Part shown: one piece after another, positions 15,266 through 24,301 of the stretch
Layout: the number at the start of each line of letters is the position of its first letter
Position numbering within the stretch: position 1 is the stretch's first letter
Assembly: GCF_000952855.1 (NCBI RefSeq)
Contig: NZ_JSVU01000009.1
Span: 62,001-126,000 of the forward strand
Origin: Aequorivita vladivostokensis
Lineage (GTDB): Bacteria > Bacteroidota > Bacteroidia > Flavobacteriales > Flavobacteriaceae
DNA length: 64,000 nucleotides
Reading direction: 5' to 3'
The notes under the pieces: model-generated
Seen by the model: the letters and a program-made list of their open reading frames with translations, nothing else
Database searches by the model: none
What the model was told of the DNA's origin: nothing
Made by a program: the position numbers and the translations under genes

Positions 15266-16804
15266 ATGGCAAACAACGACGATCAATTTAAGAAAGTAGT
15301 CTCCCACGCAAAGGAATATGGCTATATTTTTGCATCCAGCGAAATCTACGACGGCCTCAGCGCGGTATATGATTATGCCCAAAATGGTGTAGAACTCAAG
15401 AAAAACATTCGCGAATACTGGTGGCGAAGCATGGTCTATATGCACCAGAATATTGTGGGAATTGATTCCGCAATCCTGATGCACCCCACAACCTGGAAGG
15501 CTTCCGGCCACGTTGATGCTTTCAACGACCCGTTGATTGACAACAAGGATTCCAAAAAACGCTACCGAGCCGATGTGCTTATTGAAGATTACGCCGAAAA
15601 GCTGAACCAAAAAGCCCAAAAGGAAATTGAAAAAGCCAAAGGCCGTTTTGGCGATAGCTTTGACGAAGCGCAATTTGTAGCTACAAATCCACGTGTTGTA
15701 AGATATCTTGAAGAACAGCGCACCGTTTTGGAACGCATGGCCCGTTCGCTTGAAAAGGAAGACTTGGCAGATGTAAAGGCTTTGATCGAAGAACTTGGAA
15801 TTGCCGATCCCGAAACCGGTTCAAAAAACTGGACAGAGGTGCGACAGTTCAATTTAATGTTTGGCACCAAACTGGGCGCTTCCGCCGAAAACGCCATGGA
15901 TCTTTACCTCCGCCCGGAAACCGCCCAAGGTATTTTCGTGAACTTTCTGAACGTGCAAAAAAGCGGAAGGATGAAAATTCCTTTCGGAATCGCACAAACG
16001 GGGAAAGCCTTCCGCAACGAAATTGTTGCGCGACAGTTTATCTTCCGTATGCGCGAGTTTGAACAGATGGAAATGCAATTTTTTGTACGCCCGGGCGAAG
16101 AGCTGAAATGGTATGAATACTGGAAAGAAACCCGATTAAAGTGGCACCTTTCGTTAGGTATGGGTGAAGAAAACTATCGTTTCCACGATCACGAAAAATT
16201 GGCGCATTACGCGAATGCCGCGGCAGATATTGAATTCAACTTTCCTTTCGGTTTCAAAGAATTGGAGGGAATCCATTCCCGCACCGATTTCGATTTAAAG
16301 GCACACGAAAAATTCTCTGGAAAAAAACTCCAATTCTTCGATCCGGAACTCAATGAAAGCTACGTACCCTACGTGGTTGAAACCTCAATAGGCCTTGACA
16401 GAATGTTCCTTGCCGTTTTGAGCAATTCGCTACAGGATGAAACTTTGGAGGATGGAAGCGTGAGAACCGTTTTGAAACTTCCGGCTATTTTGGCACCCGT
16501 AAAAGCTGCGGTTTTACCTTTGGTGAAAAAAGACGGTCTGCCCGAAATTGCCCAAGAAATAATTGACGAACTTCAGTGGGATTACAACGTAATCTATGAC
16601 GAAAAAGATGCCGTGGGAAGACGCTACCGTCGCCAAGACGCAGCTGGAACGCCATTCTGCATTACCGTGGACCATCAAACTATTGAAGACAATACCGTAA
16701 CGATTCGTTATCGCGACACTATGGAACAGGAACGAATCTCTATTGCAGAGATTTCAGAAAAAATGAAGGAAACCATTTCGTATAAAAACTGGCTTTCCGA
16801 ATAA
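15266..16804 (+). CDS. glyQS: Glycine-tRNA ligase (homodimeric class II type)
   Basis: 512 residues from the ATG at 15266 (MANNDDQFKKVVSHAKEYGY), the usual family start; the frame is open further upstream, but those residues do not fit. It charges tRNA-Gly with glycine. Visible features are the N-terminal SSEIYDGLSAVYDYAQNG segment, class II motif 1/2 regions including LRPETAQGIFVNF and AFRNEI-type FRMREFEQMEMQFF, motif 3 VVETSIGLDRMFLAVL, and a C-terminal anticodon-binding domain starting at LPAILAPVKAAVLPL. This is the alpha2 enzyme, unlike the alpha2beta2 GlyQ/GlyS of proteobacteria. A TATTTTTG box ends only four bases before the ATG, so the message could have a very short leader. Confidence 0.97.
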   Translation: MANNDDQFKKVVSHAKEYGYIFASSEIYDGLSAVYDYAQNGVELKKNIREYWWRSMVYMHQNIVGIDSAILMHPTTWKASGHVDAFNDPLIDNKDSKKRYRADVLIEDYAEKLNQKAQKEIEKAKGRFGDSFDEAQFVATNPRVVRYLEEQRTVLERMARSLEKEDLADVKALIEELGIADPETGSKNWTEVRQFNLMFGTKLGASAENAMDLYLRPETAQGIFVNFLNVQKSGRMKIPFGIAQTGKAFRNEIVARQFIFRMREFEQMEMQFFVRPGEELKWYEYWKETRLKWHLSLGMGEENYRFHDHEKLAHYANAAADIEFNFPFGFKELEGIHSRTDFDLKAHEKFSGKKLQFFDPELNESYVPYVVETSIGLDRMFLAVLSNSLQDETLEDGSVRTVLKLPAILAPVKAAVLPLVKKDGLPEIAQEIIDELQWDYNVIYDEKDAVGRRYRRQDAAGTPFCITVDHQTIEDNTVTIRYRDTMEQERISIAEISEKMKETISYKNWLSE

Positions 16805-16837
16805 TTTTTTTAAGTGGTTAATTCTATATTTTGAAGG

Positions 16838-16867
16838 AGGAGGATATTTGGTTATCCTCCTTTTTTT
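16838..16867 (+). terminator. Rho-independent terminator of glyQS, overlapping the convergent gene's 3' end
   Basis: Nine-base arms AGGAGGATA and TATCCTCCT flank a six-base loop and are followed by a T-run. The right arm encodes the last codons and stop (16852-16854) of the lipoprotein gene on the other strand. Confidence 0.85.
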
Positions 16868-17220
16868 ATGTCAACTATTTCTGCGGGGGTTGCTTTATCA
16901 CATCGGTTCATTCTTCGTAAGCCGTTAAATTTTATCCATACTTTCTGTCCGTCCACTTTAAATTTTTCCTCCAAATTGATGGGATCCAAATAGTAAAATT
17001 CCATTTTATCGCCCGGCATCTGTATCGTGTACGGGCAGTCGCCTTCCTTGTCGGAATATACAATTGTCCCCAACATATAACCCTCCTCTATTAATTTTTG
17101 TGGATCAACAGTTTCTTCCGTGGAAGTTGTTTCCTCTGTTGAAGTATTCTGGGTTTGCTTTTTCGTGGAACCACAGGAAAGAATTATTGTCGAAAAGAAT
17201 ACAAGAATCGTTTTTAACAT
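16852..17220 (-). CDS. Small hypothetical lipoprotein
   Basis: 122 residues from the ATG at 17220 (MLKTILVFFSTIILSCGSTKK). That gives a clean lipoprotein signal with the lipidated Cys in ILSCGS; an ATG 33 bases further upstream would spoil it. After a Thr/Glu/Ser-rich linker (about 22-45) there is a small beta-rich domain with MLGTIVYSDKEGDCPYTIQM and two further Cys (GDCPY and NRCDK) that could form a disulfide. I recognise it only as a conserved Bacteroidetes periplasmic lipoprotein of unknown role. It lies about 37 bases downstream of the large outer-membrane protein gene and is probably cotranscribed with it. Confidence 0.75.
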   Translation of the reverse strand: MLKTILVFFSTIILSCGSTKKQTQNTSTEETTSTEETVDPQKLIEEGYMLGTIVYSDKEGDCPYTIQMPGDKMEFYYLDPINLEEKFKVDGQKVWIKFNGLRRMNRCDKATPAEIVDIKKGG

Positions 17221-17256
17221 AAAATCGCTTTTAAATGATTTATGAAGATACAAAAA

Positions 17257-20200
17257 TTAAAAATACGCCCGCAACTGAATACTGCCCGTATGGATCGTTT
17301 TGGTAGTTTCGCTTTTTCTGCCAAAATAGGAAAGATTGGCATCCAAATATTTCGTGATCCGTTTTTGAAAAAGCAAACGCCATGTAAAATTGGTGCCGGG
17401 TTGCAAGCCTTCCAACATTTGGTAGGCCACTGGCGAAAATGGACTGCCCTCAAACTTATTGGCGATATAATTGAATTCCCCATTTATCGAAATTTTTTCG
17501 GCATTGGTATATGCGAAAGAAAAACCTAATGTTTGCTGGTTCAACTTTTCCATCTCGCCCAATTGGTTGTCTTGGTTTGCAAATTCATAAAAAACATCAA
17601 ATCGCGTTTGTTGGCTCAATAAATAGGAAATTTTTGGATTGAATTCATAGGAATCGAGACGGTAATTTCTATTCGCAAAATTTTCCGAAAGGCTTTCATT
17701 GCTGCCCGTTGCGCCCTTTAAATTCAACAGCCAGCTTTCCCAAAATTTATGGTTGAAGTTGAGTTGGTGACTTTTCAGATTATTTCGTTGTAAACCCACA
17801 GCGAGCAGATTATCTGCCGAAGTAGATATAAAAGTATAACTCGTAGTGAAATGCTGTTTTCCGCGGTTAAAAAATAGCGCATTTCGAAAATTAAGCGTCA
17901 ATCCCAGTTGGTCATCGCCGCCATCTTCAAACGGATTGATGTTGAAACCGTCGTTTTTCCGCTTCACTTTTCGGTCCAAAACATAGGAAGTCTGATTGTA
18001 AAAATGTGAAAGTACCTTTTTGAACCCTTCTTTATTCGACCAGTTTTGCGGATTCAGCGTAAGGATTTGACTGAACTTATTCTGCCGGATTTTTATAAAA
18101 ACCTGATTGGGAAGCAACACCCGAATATATTCGGCTTGGTCCTGAAACTGCGCCACTTCAAATTCCTCCAATTCCTGAATGCCGTTGTTGTTGTAATCAA
18201 TCCAAGTGTAAACGCCCTGCCCCGGCTCGGTTTTTACATAGGTAAATTCCTGCTGCGGAATCACTCCGTTGTTGGACTCCAATGCGGTATTTAAACGAAT
18301 TCCGCCGTCAAACAGTGCTTGGTTGTAAATAATGCGCGAGTTGAGCGAACGTTCGGTCTCCCGCTTGTCGATGGTTACGGGCAGCGTATCGTTTGGGTCA
18401 ATACCCGTTCCCGAATTGGGTTCGTATTTCAGCGTTCTGTAATTTGCAAAGGCCGAAAGCTGCGTGTTTTCAGTATTTATTAGTCGCGATTTTAAATAAT
18501 AGGTGTTCGATGAATTTACCTTTTGCAGCATATTGTTCCGAACGCTGTCATTCACCCGAAACTGATAGCCCGCCTCAACAAAAACCTTCGTACTGTCGCC
18601 AATGCCAGAAAAAGCCTCGAATGCCGCGAATTTCTGGCTGATGGGCGAAATGCTATCGCGGGAAACATCCTTAATCTGGTTGTCTTCCATAGCCACTTTG
18701 CCGCCCACCCATGCCTTTTCAAAAGAATAGGTAGTCGTGTTGTTCAGTCTGATAAATTTGGAGGAAATGGAATCGGCTTTGCTGTTCAGAAAACTGCCGT
18801 AGGTCTGCAATCGCAAGTTTTTAAGTTTTATTGCTGAAGAAATCACGTGCCGCGTACCGTTGAAATTTTCAGAATAATTCAAATTTTGGAATTCATAGCG
18901 CCCGCCGCCGATTTTCGGGTGTGAGACCTCCACGCCCGATATTACAAAACTTTGATTGCCCATCGGGTTGATAAGGTTCCAATCGCGGTTGAATTCAATA
19001 TTATATAATCTTTCGATGGTCCTAAAGTCTTTTTGAACAAAATCCAACGAGCCGAAACCGTCAATTTTTAAAGTATCGGCCGTGGTCAACAAACGCTGTT
19101 TAAATGCCAACCTTCCCGCGAAACCATCATTATTGTTGTCGTCAATATCACTAAAAAGGTTGAGGTCGTTTTGGCTGCCCGCAACCTCAAAATCGATACG
19201 CGTCTTTTCCGAAGGGTGAAAGCTTCCGTTCACACCGCCCACCTGCAATTTTACGGGAGCGTTCAGCCGAATAACCGGCGCATAATTGCCCTGCGGAATA
19301 CCGTTTTCAGGCGCTACATATTCAAAAATTCGGCTGATGGCGTTAGTCTCACTAATCACATAATCGCCGTTATTGGGTCCTACTAATGAAAACCGCACGC
19401 TGAAAAGTTCATCTTCGGGATTGCTTGAAAACACGAAAACTTCCTCTCCATTGATGATTTCCTTTTTATAGAGAATTTTGTTTTCGGAATACGTATCGGG
19501 CACGGCCGACGGGGCTGTCATCAAATCCTTATCATCGCCCGCGGCCTGTAAAATAGCCACCTGTTCTTCGGTGAGATTTTGTTGCAAAGGTTGGTTTTTT
19601 GCGTCGTTTTCAGAATAAACATATACGCCCAAATCAAGGTTTTCACTGGTATAATTCCCCCCGCCGTAGCCAATAAAACGCGTATAACTTCTATCAGTAT
19701 ATTGATATTCCACAGAAATGCGCATATTGCTGGTTATGGGATAGGTTGGGTTGAATTTTATCTCGCCCGCGTTGTAATCTATTACGTAATCCTCGTTTTC
19801 GCCGCGTTTCAAAAGGAGACCGTTCACATAAACCCTTTCACTACCAGAAACCACCAAAATGTAGAGTTCGCCATTGGGACCGACCAATTTGTACGGCCCT
19901 TGGTTTCCCTCTTGCCCAATAAATTCACTTTTCGCAAAAACACCGCGCACCAAGGCCCCGGAAGCATAGGCCGAGATTTTTGAACCATCTTCATTATTGA
20001 ACGTTCCGCCAAGAGATATGCCCTGTACTTTTTTGGTAAATCTGCCGAAATAGCTATTGCTGTTCTGCAGATCGATATCGCCTGCGCGGATGTTCCAATT
20101 ATCGCCAAAAAGTTCGATGAATATCTGGTCAAATTCATTCAGACTTTGGGAGTAGCCGCCTTCCTGCGTAGGAATATTGGCATCCTGAATCGATGCCCGA

Positions 20201-20721
20201 ATGGAAACTTTCTCGCTCAACTTTCCTGTAATCTGAAGGTCAAGTTCGCTGTTCACCACTGCGTTTTGATTGTTCCCAATGGTAATGCCGCGCGAAATAC
20301 TCCCCGAAGTATTCAACCCATCAAAAGGGGTAAATGTGCTTTTATTGGTGCTTTCGTCGAGCGAATACAACTTATCGATTTGCCCCGTGTTTTCAACAAT
20401 AATTTTTGGGTCGATGGCGAAATATTCCCGCGTTAAAAATTCCGGATACTGCAAATATTGAATGGTAAGCGAATCCTGCTGTTGCTGCAATTCTTCGGTA
20501 AAAATTATGATTCCTTTTTTGAAGTCTATTCTATAACTGAAAGGGCTTGGCGAATTTCCATCTTTGTCAAGTATTGCGAACCGTTTCGGATTAATGCCCA
20601 AGCTGTCCAAAACCACGGTATCTTTCACCGCAACCTTCTTCTCTTTATAATTTGAAGTAATGTCCTGCGCATAGCCAGCGGCTATAAGAAAAAAGAAAAA
20701 GACTAACGGGTATAACTTCAT
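17257..20721 (-). CDS. Large outer-membrane beta-barrel protein, conserved hypothetical
   Basis: 1154 residues from the ATG at 20721 (MKLYPLVFFFFLIAAGYAQ), a signal peptide cut after YAQ. The first part (20-140) is soluble. From about 140 (SGSISRGITIGNNQNAVVNSELDLQITGKLSEKVSIRASI) there are amphipathic strands, and from about 780 to the end long alternating strands with aromatic girdles finish in a C-terminal aromatic residue (LRAYF), as in outer-membrane barrels. A YNNNGIQELEEFEVAQF segment near residue 860 looks like an EF-hand-like or dockerin-like Asp/Asn loop. The family is widespread in Bacteroidetes and the function is not known to me. A small lipoprotein gene follows. Confidence 0.8.
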   Translation of the reverse strand: MKLYPLVFFFFLIAAGYAQDITSNYKEKKVAVKDTVVLDSLGINPKRFAILDKDGNSPSPFSYRIDFKKGIIIFTEELQQQQDSLTIQYLQYPEFLTREYFAIDPKIIVENTGQIDKLYSLDESTNKSTFTPFDGLNTSGSISRGITIGNNQNAVVNSELDLQITGKLSEKVSIRASIQDANIPTQEGGYSQSLNEFDQIFIELFGDNWNIRAGDIDLQNSNSYFGRFTKKVQGISLGGTFNNEDGSKISAYASGALVRGVFAKSEFIGQEGNQGPYKLVGPNGELYILVVSGSERVYVNGLLLKRGENEDYVIDYNAGEIKFNPTYPITSNMRISVEYQYTDRSYTRFIGYGGGNYTSENLDLGVYVYSENDAKNQPLQQNLTEEQVAILQAAGDDKDLMTAPSAVPDTYSENKILYKKEIINGEEVFVFSSNPEDELFSVRFSLVGPNNGDYVISETNAISRIFEYVAPENGIPQGNYAPVIRLNAPVKLQVGGVNGSFHPSEKTRIDFEVAGSQNDLNLFSDIDDNNNDGFAGRLAFKQRLLTTADTLKIDGFGSLDFVQKDFRTIERLYNIEFNRDWNLINPMGNQSFVISGVEVSHPKIGGGRYEFQNLNYSENFNGTRHVISSAIKLKNLRLQTYGSFLNSKADSISSKFIRLNNTTTYSFEKAWVGGKVAMEDNQIKDVSRDSISPISQKFAAFEAFSGIGDSTKVFVEAGYQFRVNDSVRNNMLQKVNSSNTYYLKSRLINTENTQLSAFANYRTLKYEPNSGTGIDPNDTLPVTIDKRETERSLNSRIIYNQALFDGGIRLNTALESNNGVIPQQEFTYVKTEPGQGVYTWIDYNNNGIQELEEFEVAQFQDQAEYIRVLLPNQVFIKIRQNKFSQILTLNPQNWSNKEGFKKVLSHFYNQTSYVLDRKVKRKNDGFNINPFEDGGDDQLGLTLNFRNALFFNRGKQHFTTSYTFISTSADNLLAVGLQRNNLKSHQLNFNHKFWESWLLNLKGATGSNESLSENFANRNYRLDSYEFNPKISYLLSQQTRFDVFYEFANQDNQLGEMEKLNQQTLGFSFAYTNAEKISINGEFNYIANKFEGSPFSPVAYQMLEGLQPGTNFTWRLLFQKRITKYLDANLSYFGRKSETTKTIHTGSIQLRAYF

Positions 20722-20843
20722 CAACTATAAAACTAAACACTTGGGTTTTTATTTTGTCGGATATTTTTTGATAACCTTTTTGGAAATGGTTAGCGTAAAA
20801 ATACAATCTTATTTACTTTAGCTACTCATATTATCTCGGTGTA

Positions 20844-20898
20844 CTCTGTGCCTCTGTGGTAAAAATATTCCAACCACAAAGGCACAAAGAGCACAGAG
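20844..20898. repeat. Imperfect inverted repeat of the CTCTGTG family (copy 2)
   Basis: The left half CTCTGTGCCTCTGTGGT (20844-20860) is approximately the reverse complement of the right half beginning ACCACAAAGGCACAAAGAGC (20873 on). The centre is AT-rich. It lies in the gap between the divergent outer-membrane protein and exonuclease III genes. Copies 1 and 3 are at 4867-4944 and 45987-46061. Confidence 0.8.
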
Positions 20899-20915
20899 AA
20901 TTAATTCTTTAAGAT

Positions 20916-21719
20916 TTGAAAATCATTTCATACAACGTAAACGGAATCCGCGCCGCGATGCGCAAAGGCTTTATCGATTGGTTGAAAGCCGCAAACCCGG
21001 ATGTTATCTGCCTTCAGGAAACAAAAGCCAATTTCGACCAAGTGGAAATCGAGGAAATTGAAAAAGCAGGTTACCCCTATCATTATTGGTACAGTGCCAT
21101 AAAAAAGGGTTACAGTGGAGTGGCGATCCTTTCAAAAATAAAACCGAACCATATAGAATACGGCACCGGCATTGAATATATGGACGCCGAAGGAAGAAAC
21201 ATCCGCGTAGATTTTGACGATGTTTCGGTGATGAGCCTGTATTTGCCAAGCGGCACAAATATTGACCGTTTGGAGCACAAACTTACCTATATGGCCGATT
21301 TTCAGAAATATATTGACAAGCTGAAAAAGGAAATTCCAAACTTGGTAATCTGTGGCGATTACAACATTTGCCACGAAGCGATTGATATTCACGATCCCGT
21401 CAGAAATAAAAATGTTTCCGGTTTTTTACCCGTTGAACGGAAATGGCTGGACGGATTTATGAAAAGTGGATTTATTGATAGTTTTCGTCATTTCAACAAA
21501 GAACCGCATAATTACACCTGGTGGAGCTACCGTGCCAACGCCAGAAACAACAACAAGGGTTGGCGAATAGATTACAATTTGGTCTCGAAACCGTTATTGG
21601 ATAACCTAAAACGAGCCGTAATCCTGCCCGATGCAATGCACAGCGACCATTGCCCGCATTTGGTGGAACTCGAATTCCCGCGAAGGCGGGAATCCCGTGA
21701 ACCAGAACTAAAAGATTAA
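20916..21719 (+). CDS. xth: Exodeoxyribonuclease III (AP endonuclease)
   Basis: 267 residues with a TTG start at 20916; the N-terminal MKIISYNVNGIRAAMRKG matches the family exactly at that codon, and no ATG is available. The endonuclease/exonuclease/phosphatase fold is marked by LQETKA (catalytic Glu), LVICGDYNICH (Asp, Asn), WWSYRANARNNNKGWRIDY and a final DAMHSDHCPHLVELE (catalytic His). It cleaves DNA at abasic sites and removes 3' blocking groups. The last residues (PRRRESREPELKD) are not family-like: the DNA encoding PRRRES is a palindromic repeat (21675-21692), so the gene appears to have been extended by a repeat. Confidence 0.95.
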   Translation: MKIISYNVNGIRAAMRKGFIDWLKAANPDVICLQETKANFDQVEIEEIEKAGYPYHYWYSAIKKGYSGVAILSKIKPNHIEYGTGIEYMDAEGRNIRVDFDDVSVMSLYLPSGTNIDRLEHKLTYMADFQKYIDKLKKEIPNLVICGDYNICHEAIDIHDPVRNKNVSGFLPVERKWLDGFMKSGFIDSFRHFNKEPHNYTWWSYRANARNNNKGWRIDYNLVSKPLLDNLKRAVILPDAMHSDHCPHLVELEFPRRRESREPELKD

Positions 21720-21762
21720 CCTTTTTACCAAATAAAAAGATTCCCGCCTGCGCGAGAAATGC
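21675..21762. repeat. Pair of inverted TTCCCGC palindromic repeats at the 3' end of xth
   Basis: The first unit (21675-21692) is a perfect hairpin, TTCCCGC-GAAG-GCGGGAA. The second (21739-21762) reads GATTCCCGCCTGCGCGAGAA and resembles the reverse complement of the first with a few changes. The first lies inside the xth reading frame; the second lies just before the aldo/keto reductase start. Confidence 0.75.
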
Positions 21763-21763
21763 T

Positions 21764-22801
21764 ATGAAATACACAACCCTCCCAAATACAGATTTAAAAA
21801 TTAGCAAACTCTGCCTTGGCACCATGACTTGGGGCCAGCAAAATACCGAAGCCGAAGCCCACGAACAGTTGGATTTCGCCATTGAAAAAGGCATCAATTT
21901 TATTGACTGTGCCGAAATGTATCCCGTGCCCGCAAATCCAAAAACACAGGGAAGAACGGAAACTTACATCGGCAATTGGTTTGCGAAACGGAAAAATAGG
22001 GAAGAGCTGGTTTTGGCCACCAAAATTGCAGGCCCGAGCCGTTCGATGGACCACATTCGCCAACCGTTGGATTTCAGCAAAAAATCTTTGGAGGATGCCA
22101 TTAATAAAAGTCTGAAACGTTTGCAAACAGATTATATCGATTTGTACCAGTTGCATTGGCCGGAGCGCAACACCAATTATTTTGGGCAGCGTGATTATAA
22201 CCATAAGGATGATGAAAGTTGGAGCGATAATTTTGCTGAAGTTTTAAATGATTTGGAAAGTTTTGTAAAAACGGGAAAAATCCGCCACATCGGACTTTCA
22301 AACGAAACGCCATTCGGTGTAATGCGTTGCCTGGAAGAATCTCGAAAAGGAAAGTTGAAAATTGTTTCAGTTCAAAATCCTTATAATTTGGTGAATCGGA
22401 AAGATGAAATAGGTTTGAGTGAAATACTTCAGCGGGAAAATATTGGTTATCTACCCTATTCGCCCTTAGGCTTTGGAACGCTCAGCGGAAAATATTTAAA
22501 CGGAACCGCTGATGAAAATTCGCGTATAAATCAGTTTAAACAATATACCCGTTACAGCAGCAAACCCGCATTGGAGGCCACTGAAAAATATTATGAAATC
22601 GCCAAAAAACATAATTTGAGTTTTGCACAGATGGCGTTGGCTTTTATTCTTCAGATGAAATTTGTGACCGCGCCAATTATTGGCGCCACTTCCATCGAGC
22701 AACTTTCAGAAAATATTGGAAGCATCAACGTTTCGCTTTCCAAAGAAATTTTAAAGGAGATTGATGCCGTTCACAACCAAATTCCTAATCCGGCACCTTA
22801 G
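21764..22801 (+). CDS. Aldo/keto reductase (Tas-like)
   Basis: 345 residues. The N-terminal strand KISKLCLGTMTWG, the catalytic Asp/Tyr region NFIDCAEMYPVP, the Lys in LATKIAGPS, the His in LYQLHWPERNTN and the NADP-binding C-terminal segment APIIGATSIEQLSENIGS are all present. The PVPANPKTQGRTETYIG insertion and overall length are those of E. coli Tas and its relatives, NADPH-dependent reductases of uncertain natural substrate. It follows xth after 44 bases containing a repeat unit and may share its transcript. Its stop codon is the first part of a GC-rich repeat (22800 on). Confidence 0.93.
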   Translation: MKYTTLPNTDLKISKLCLGTMTWGQQNTEAEAHEQLDFAIEKGINFIDCAEMYPVPANPKTQGRTETYIGNWFAKRKNREELVLATKIAGPSRSMDHIRQPLDFSKKSLEDAINKSLKRLQTDYIDLYQLHWPERNTNYFGQRDYNHKDDESWSDNFAEVLNDLESFVKTGKIRHIGLSNETPFGVMRCLEESRKGKLKIVSVQNPYNLVNRKDEIGLSEILQRENIGYLPYSPLGFGTLSGKYLNGTADENSRINQFKQYTRYSSKPALEATEKYYEIAKKHNLSFAQMALAFILQMKFVTAPIIGATSIEQLSENIGSINVSLSKEILKEIDAVHNQIPNPAP

Positions 22802-22866
22802 TCCCCCTGCCCCCCTAAGGGGGAACTCTTGCACTACTCCTCCCCTTCGGGGAGGTCGGGAGGGGC
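22800..22866. repeat. GC-rich repeat (AGTCCCCC...GGGGGAACTCTTGC...GGGAGGGG), copy 1
   Basis: Two nested hairpins: CCCCCTAAGGGGG on the left and CTCCCCTTCGGGGAG on the right, joined by AACTCTTGC, with outer ends AGTCCCC and GGGGCT. A second copy in the same orientation is at 25456-25525. It lies at the convergent junction of the aldo/keto reductase and acyl-CoA dehydrogenase genes and could act as a terminator. Confidence 0.85.
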
Positions 22867-22870
22867 TTTT

Positions 22871-24235
22871 TTACACAAACGCACTATAACCAGTAATTGC
22901 TCGACCCACAATCAACGAATTGATTTCCTTGGTTCCCTCGTAACTGTAAATAGCTTCGGCATCGGCTACAAAACGGGCAACGTCATATTCCAAAAGTATT
23001 CCGTTGCCGCCCATAACTTCACGGGCCTGGCTTACCACATCACGGGTTCGCATACTGCAGAATACTTTAGCCAAGGATGCATGTTCATCGGTAAGTAATC
23101 CTTCATCCTGCAATTCTGAAAGACGGAAACACAGGGTCTGCATTGCCGTGAGATTGGAAACCATTTCCACTAAATGATTTTGCACCAATTGATAGGAGGC
23201 AATCGGTTTTCCGAACTGTTCACGTTTTTTTGTGTATTTCAGCGCGGCTTCATAAGCACCTCTTGCGCAGCCCACGGCCTGCCAAGCTACTCCGGCCCGC
23301 GTCATTCGCAATACTTTGGCCGTATCTTTAAAAGAATCGCATTTTTGAAGTCGGTCGCTCTCGGGAATTCGGCAATCCGTCATTGTAATCAAAGCGTTTT
23401 GCACCGTGCGGAGCGCCATTTTGTTTTCAATCTTTTCGGCCTTAAAACCCGGATTTCCTTTTCGAACCAAAAACCCTTTTACTTGGTCGGAAGCTTCGTC
23501 ACGCGCCCAAATTATTGTAACGTCTGCGAATGTTGCATTGCCAATCCATTTTTTTTGTCCGTTTAAAACCCATTCATCGCCTTCTTTTCTGCAAGTAGTC
23601 CCCAGACCGCCTGCAACTGCGGAACCAACTTCGGGTTCCGTAAGTCCAAAAGCGCCAATAAGTTCCATTTTTGCCATTTTCGGGAGCCATTCCTGTTTTT
23701 GCTCCTCGCTGCCGCAGATGTAGATGGAACCCATAGCCAAACCACTGTGCACGCCAAAAAAGGTAGAAATGGAAACATCCACCCGCGCCAATTCCATTGC
23801 AATAATTCCTTCCATAACGTAGGTTTCATAAGGCGTTCCGTAGCCATCATAGGTAAGTCCGCAAATGTTCAATTCAGCCATTTTCGGAATAATCTGAAAA
23901 GGAAATTCGGCTTTGTTCCAATATTCATTGGCAATCGGCTTTATTTCATCCTCCATAAAATTGCGCACTTTTATTTGAAGTTCGCGCTGTTTAGGTGTGA
24001 GTTTTAGCGCCATATCATAAAAATCGCCATCGATGGGCGGCAATTTGTGCTGCCCTTTTTTTCCGCCTTTATGTTTCAACATTTTCATCAATCCCGCCAA
24101 TTGACGATCATCGAGTTCACCGACGGTTTTCATAATTTCTGAAAGATCTACTTTTTGCGAAAGTTTCCCCAACGCGTCAAGATCAATTTCTTTCATTAAA
24201 TGGAGGGTCTGTTTTATTTTCGAAAAGATGGACAT
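22871..24235 (-). CDS. Acyl-CoA dehydrogenase (glutaryl-CoA dehydrogenase-like)
   Basis: 454 residues. FAD-binding acyl-CoA dehydrogenase motifs are clear: GAFGLTEPEVGSAV, KKWIGNATFADV, the helical KYTKKREQFGKPIASYQLVQ, and the C-terminal MGGNGILLEYDVARF followed by YSYEGTKEINSLIVGRAITG, in which the Glu of YEGT is the catalytic base. The pattern is closest to the glutaryl-CoA dehydrogenase branch. About 65 extra N-terminal residues (to about KGGKKGQHKLPPIDGDF) precede the normal start of the fold and lack recognisable motifs. The enzyme introduces an alpha,beta double bond in acyl-CoA esters and passes electrons to electron transfer flavoprotein. It stands alone between two repeat elements and other unrelated genes. 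Confidence 0.93.
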   Translation of the reverse strand: MSIFSKIKQTLHLMKEIDLDALGKLSQKVDLSEIMKTVGELDDRQLAGLMKMLKHKGGKKGQHKLPPIDGDFYDMALKLTPKQRELQIKVRNFMEDEIKPIANEYWNKAEFPFQIIPKMAELNICGLTYDGYGTPYETYVMEGIIAMELARVDVSISTFFGVHSGLAMGSIYICGSEEQKQEWLPKMAKMELIGAFGLTEPEVGSAVAGGLGTTCRKEGDEWVLNGQKKWIGNATFADVTIIWARDEASDQVKGFLVRKGNPGFKAEKIENKMALRTVQNALITMTDCRIPESDRLQKCDSFKDTAKVLRMTRAGVAWQAVGCARGAYEAALKYTKKREQFGKPIASYQLVQNHLVEMVSNLTAMQTLCFRLSELQDEGLLTDEHASLAKVFCSMRTRDVVSQAREVMGGNGILLEYDVARFVADAEAIYSYEGTKEINSLIVGRAITGYSAFV

Positions 24236-24301
24236 AATGGTTTTTTTGAGAATTGAATTCTAAAGATACCATTATGCGGTTTTCTTAAGGCTAAAAAAAA
24301 G

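Noticed and set aside
22800-22866. CRISPR repeat
   Set aside because: Only two copies in the window, 2.6 kb apart, without spacers of regular length; it is a dispersed double hairpin.
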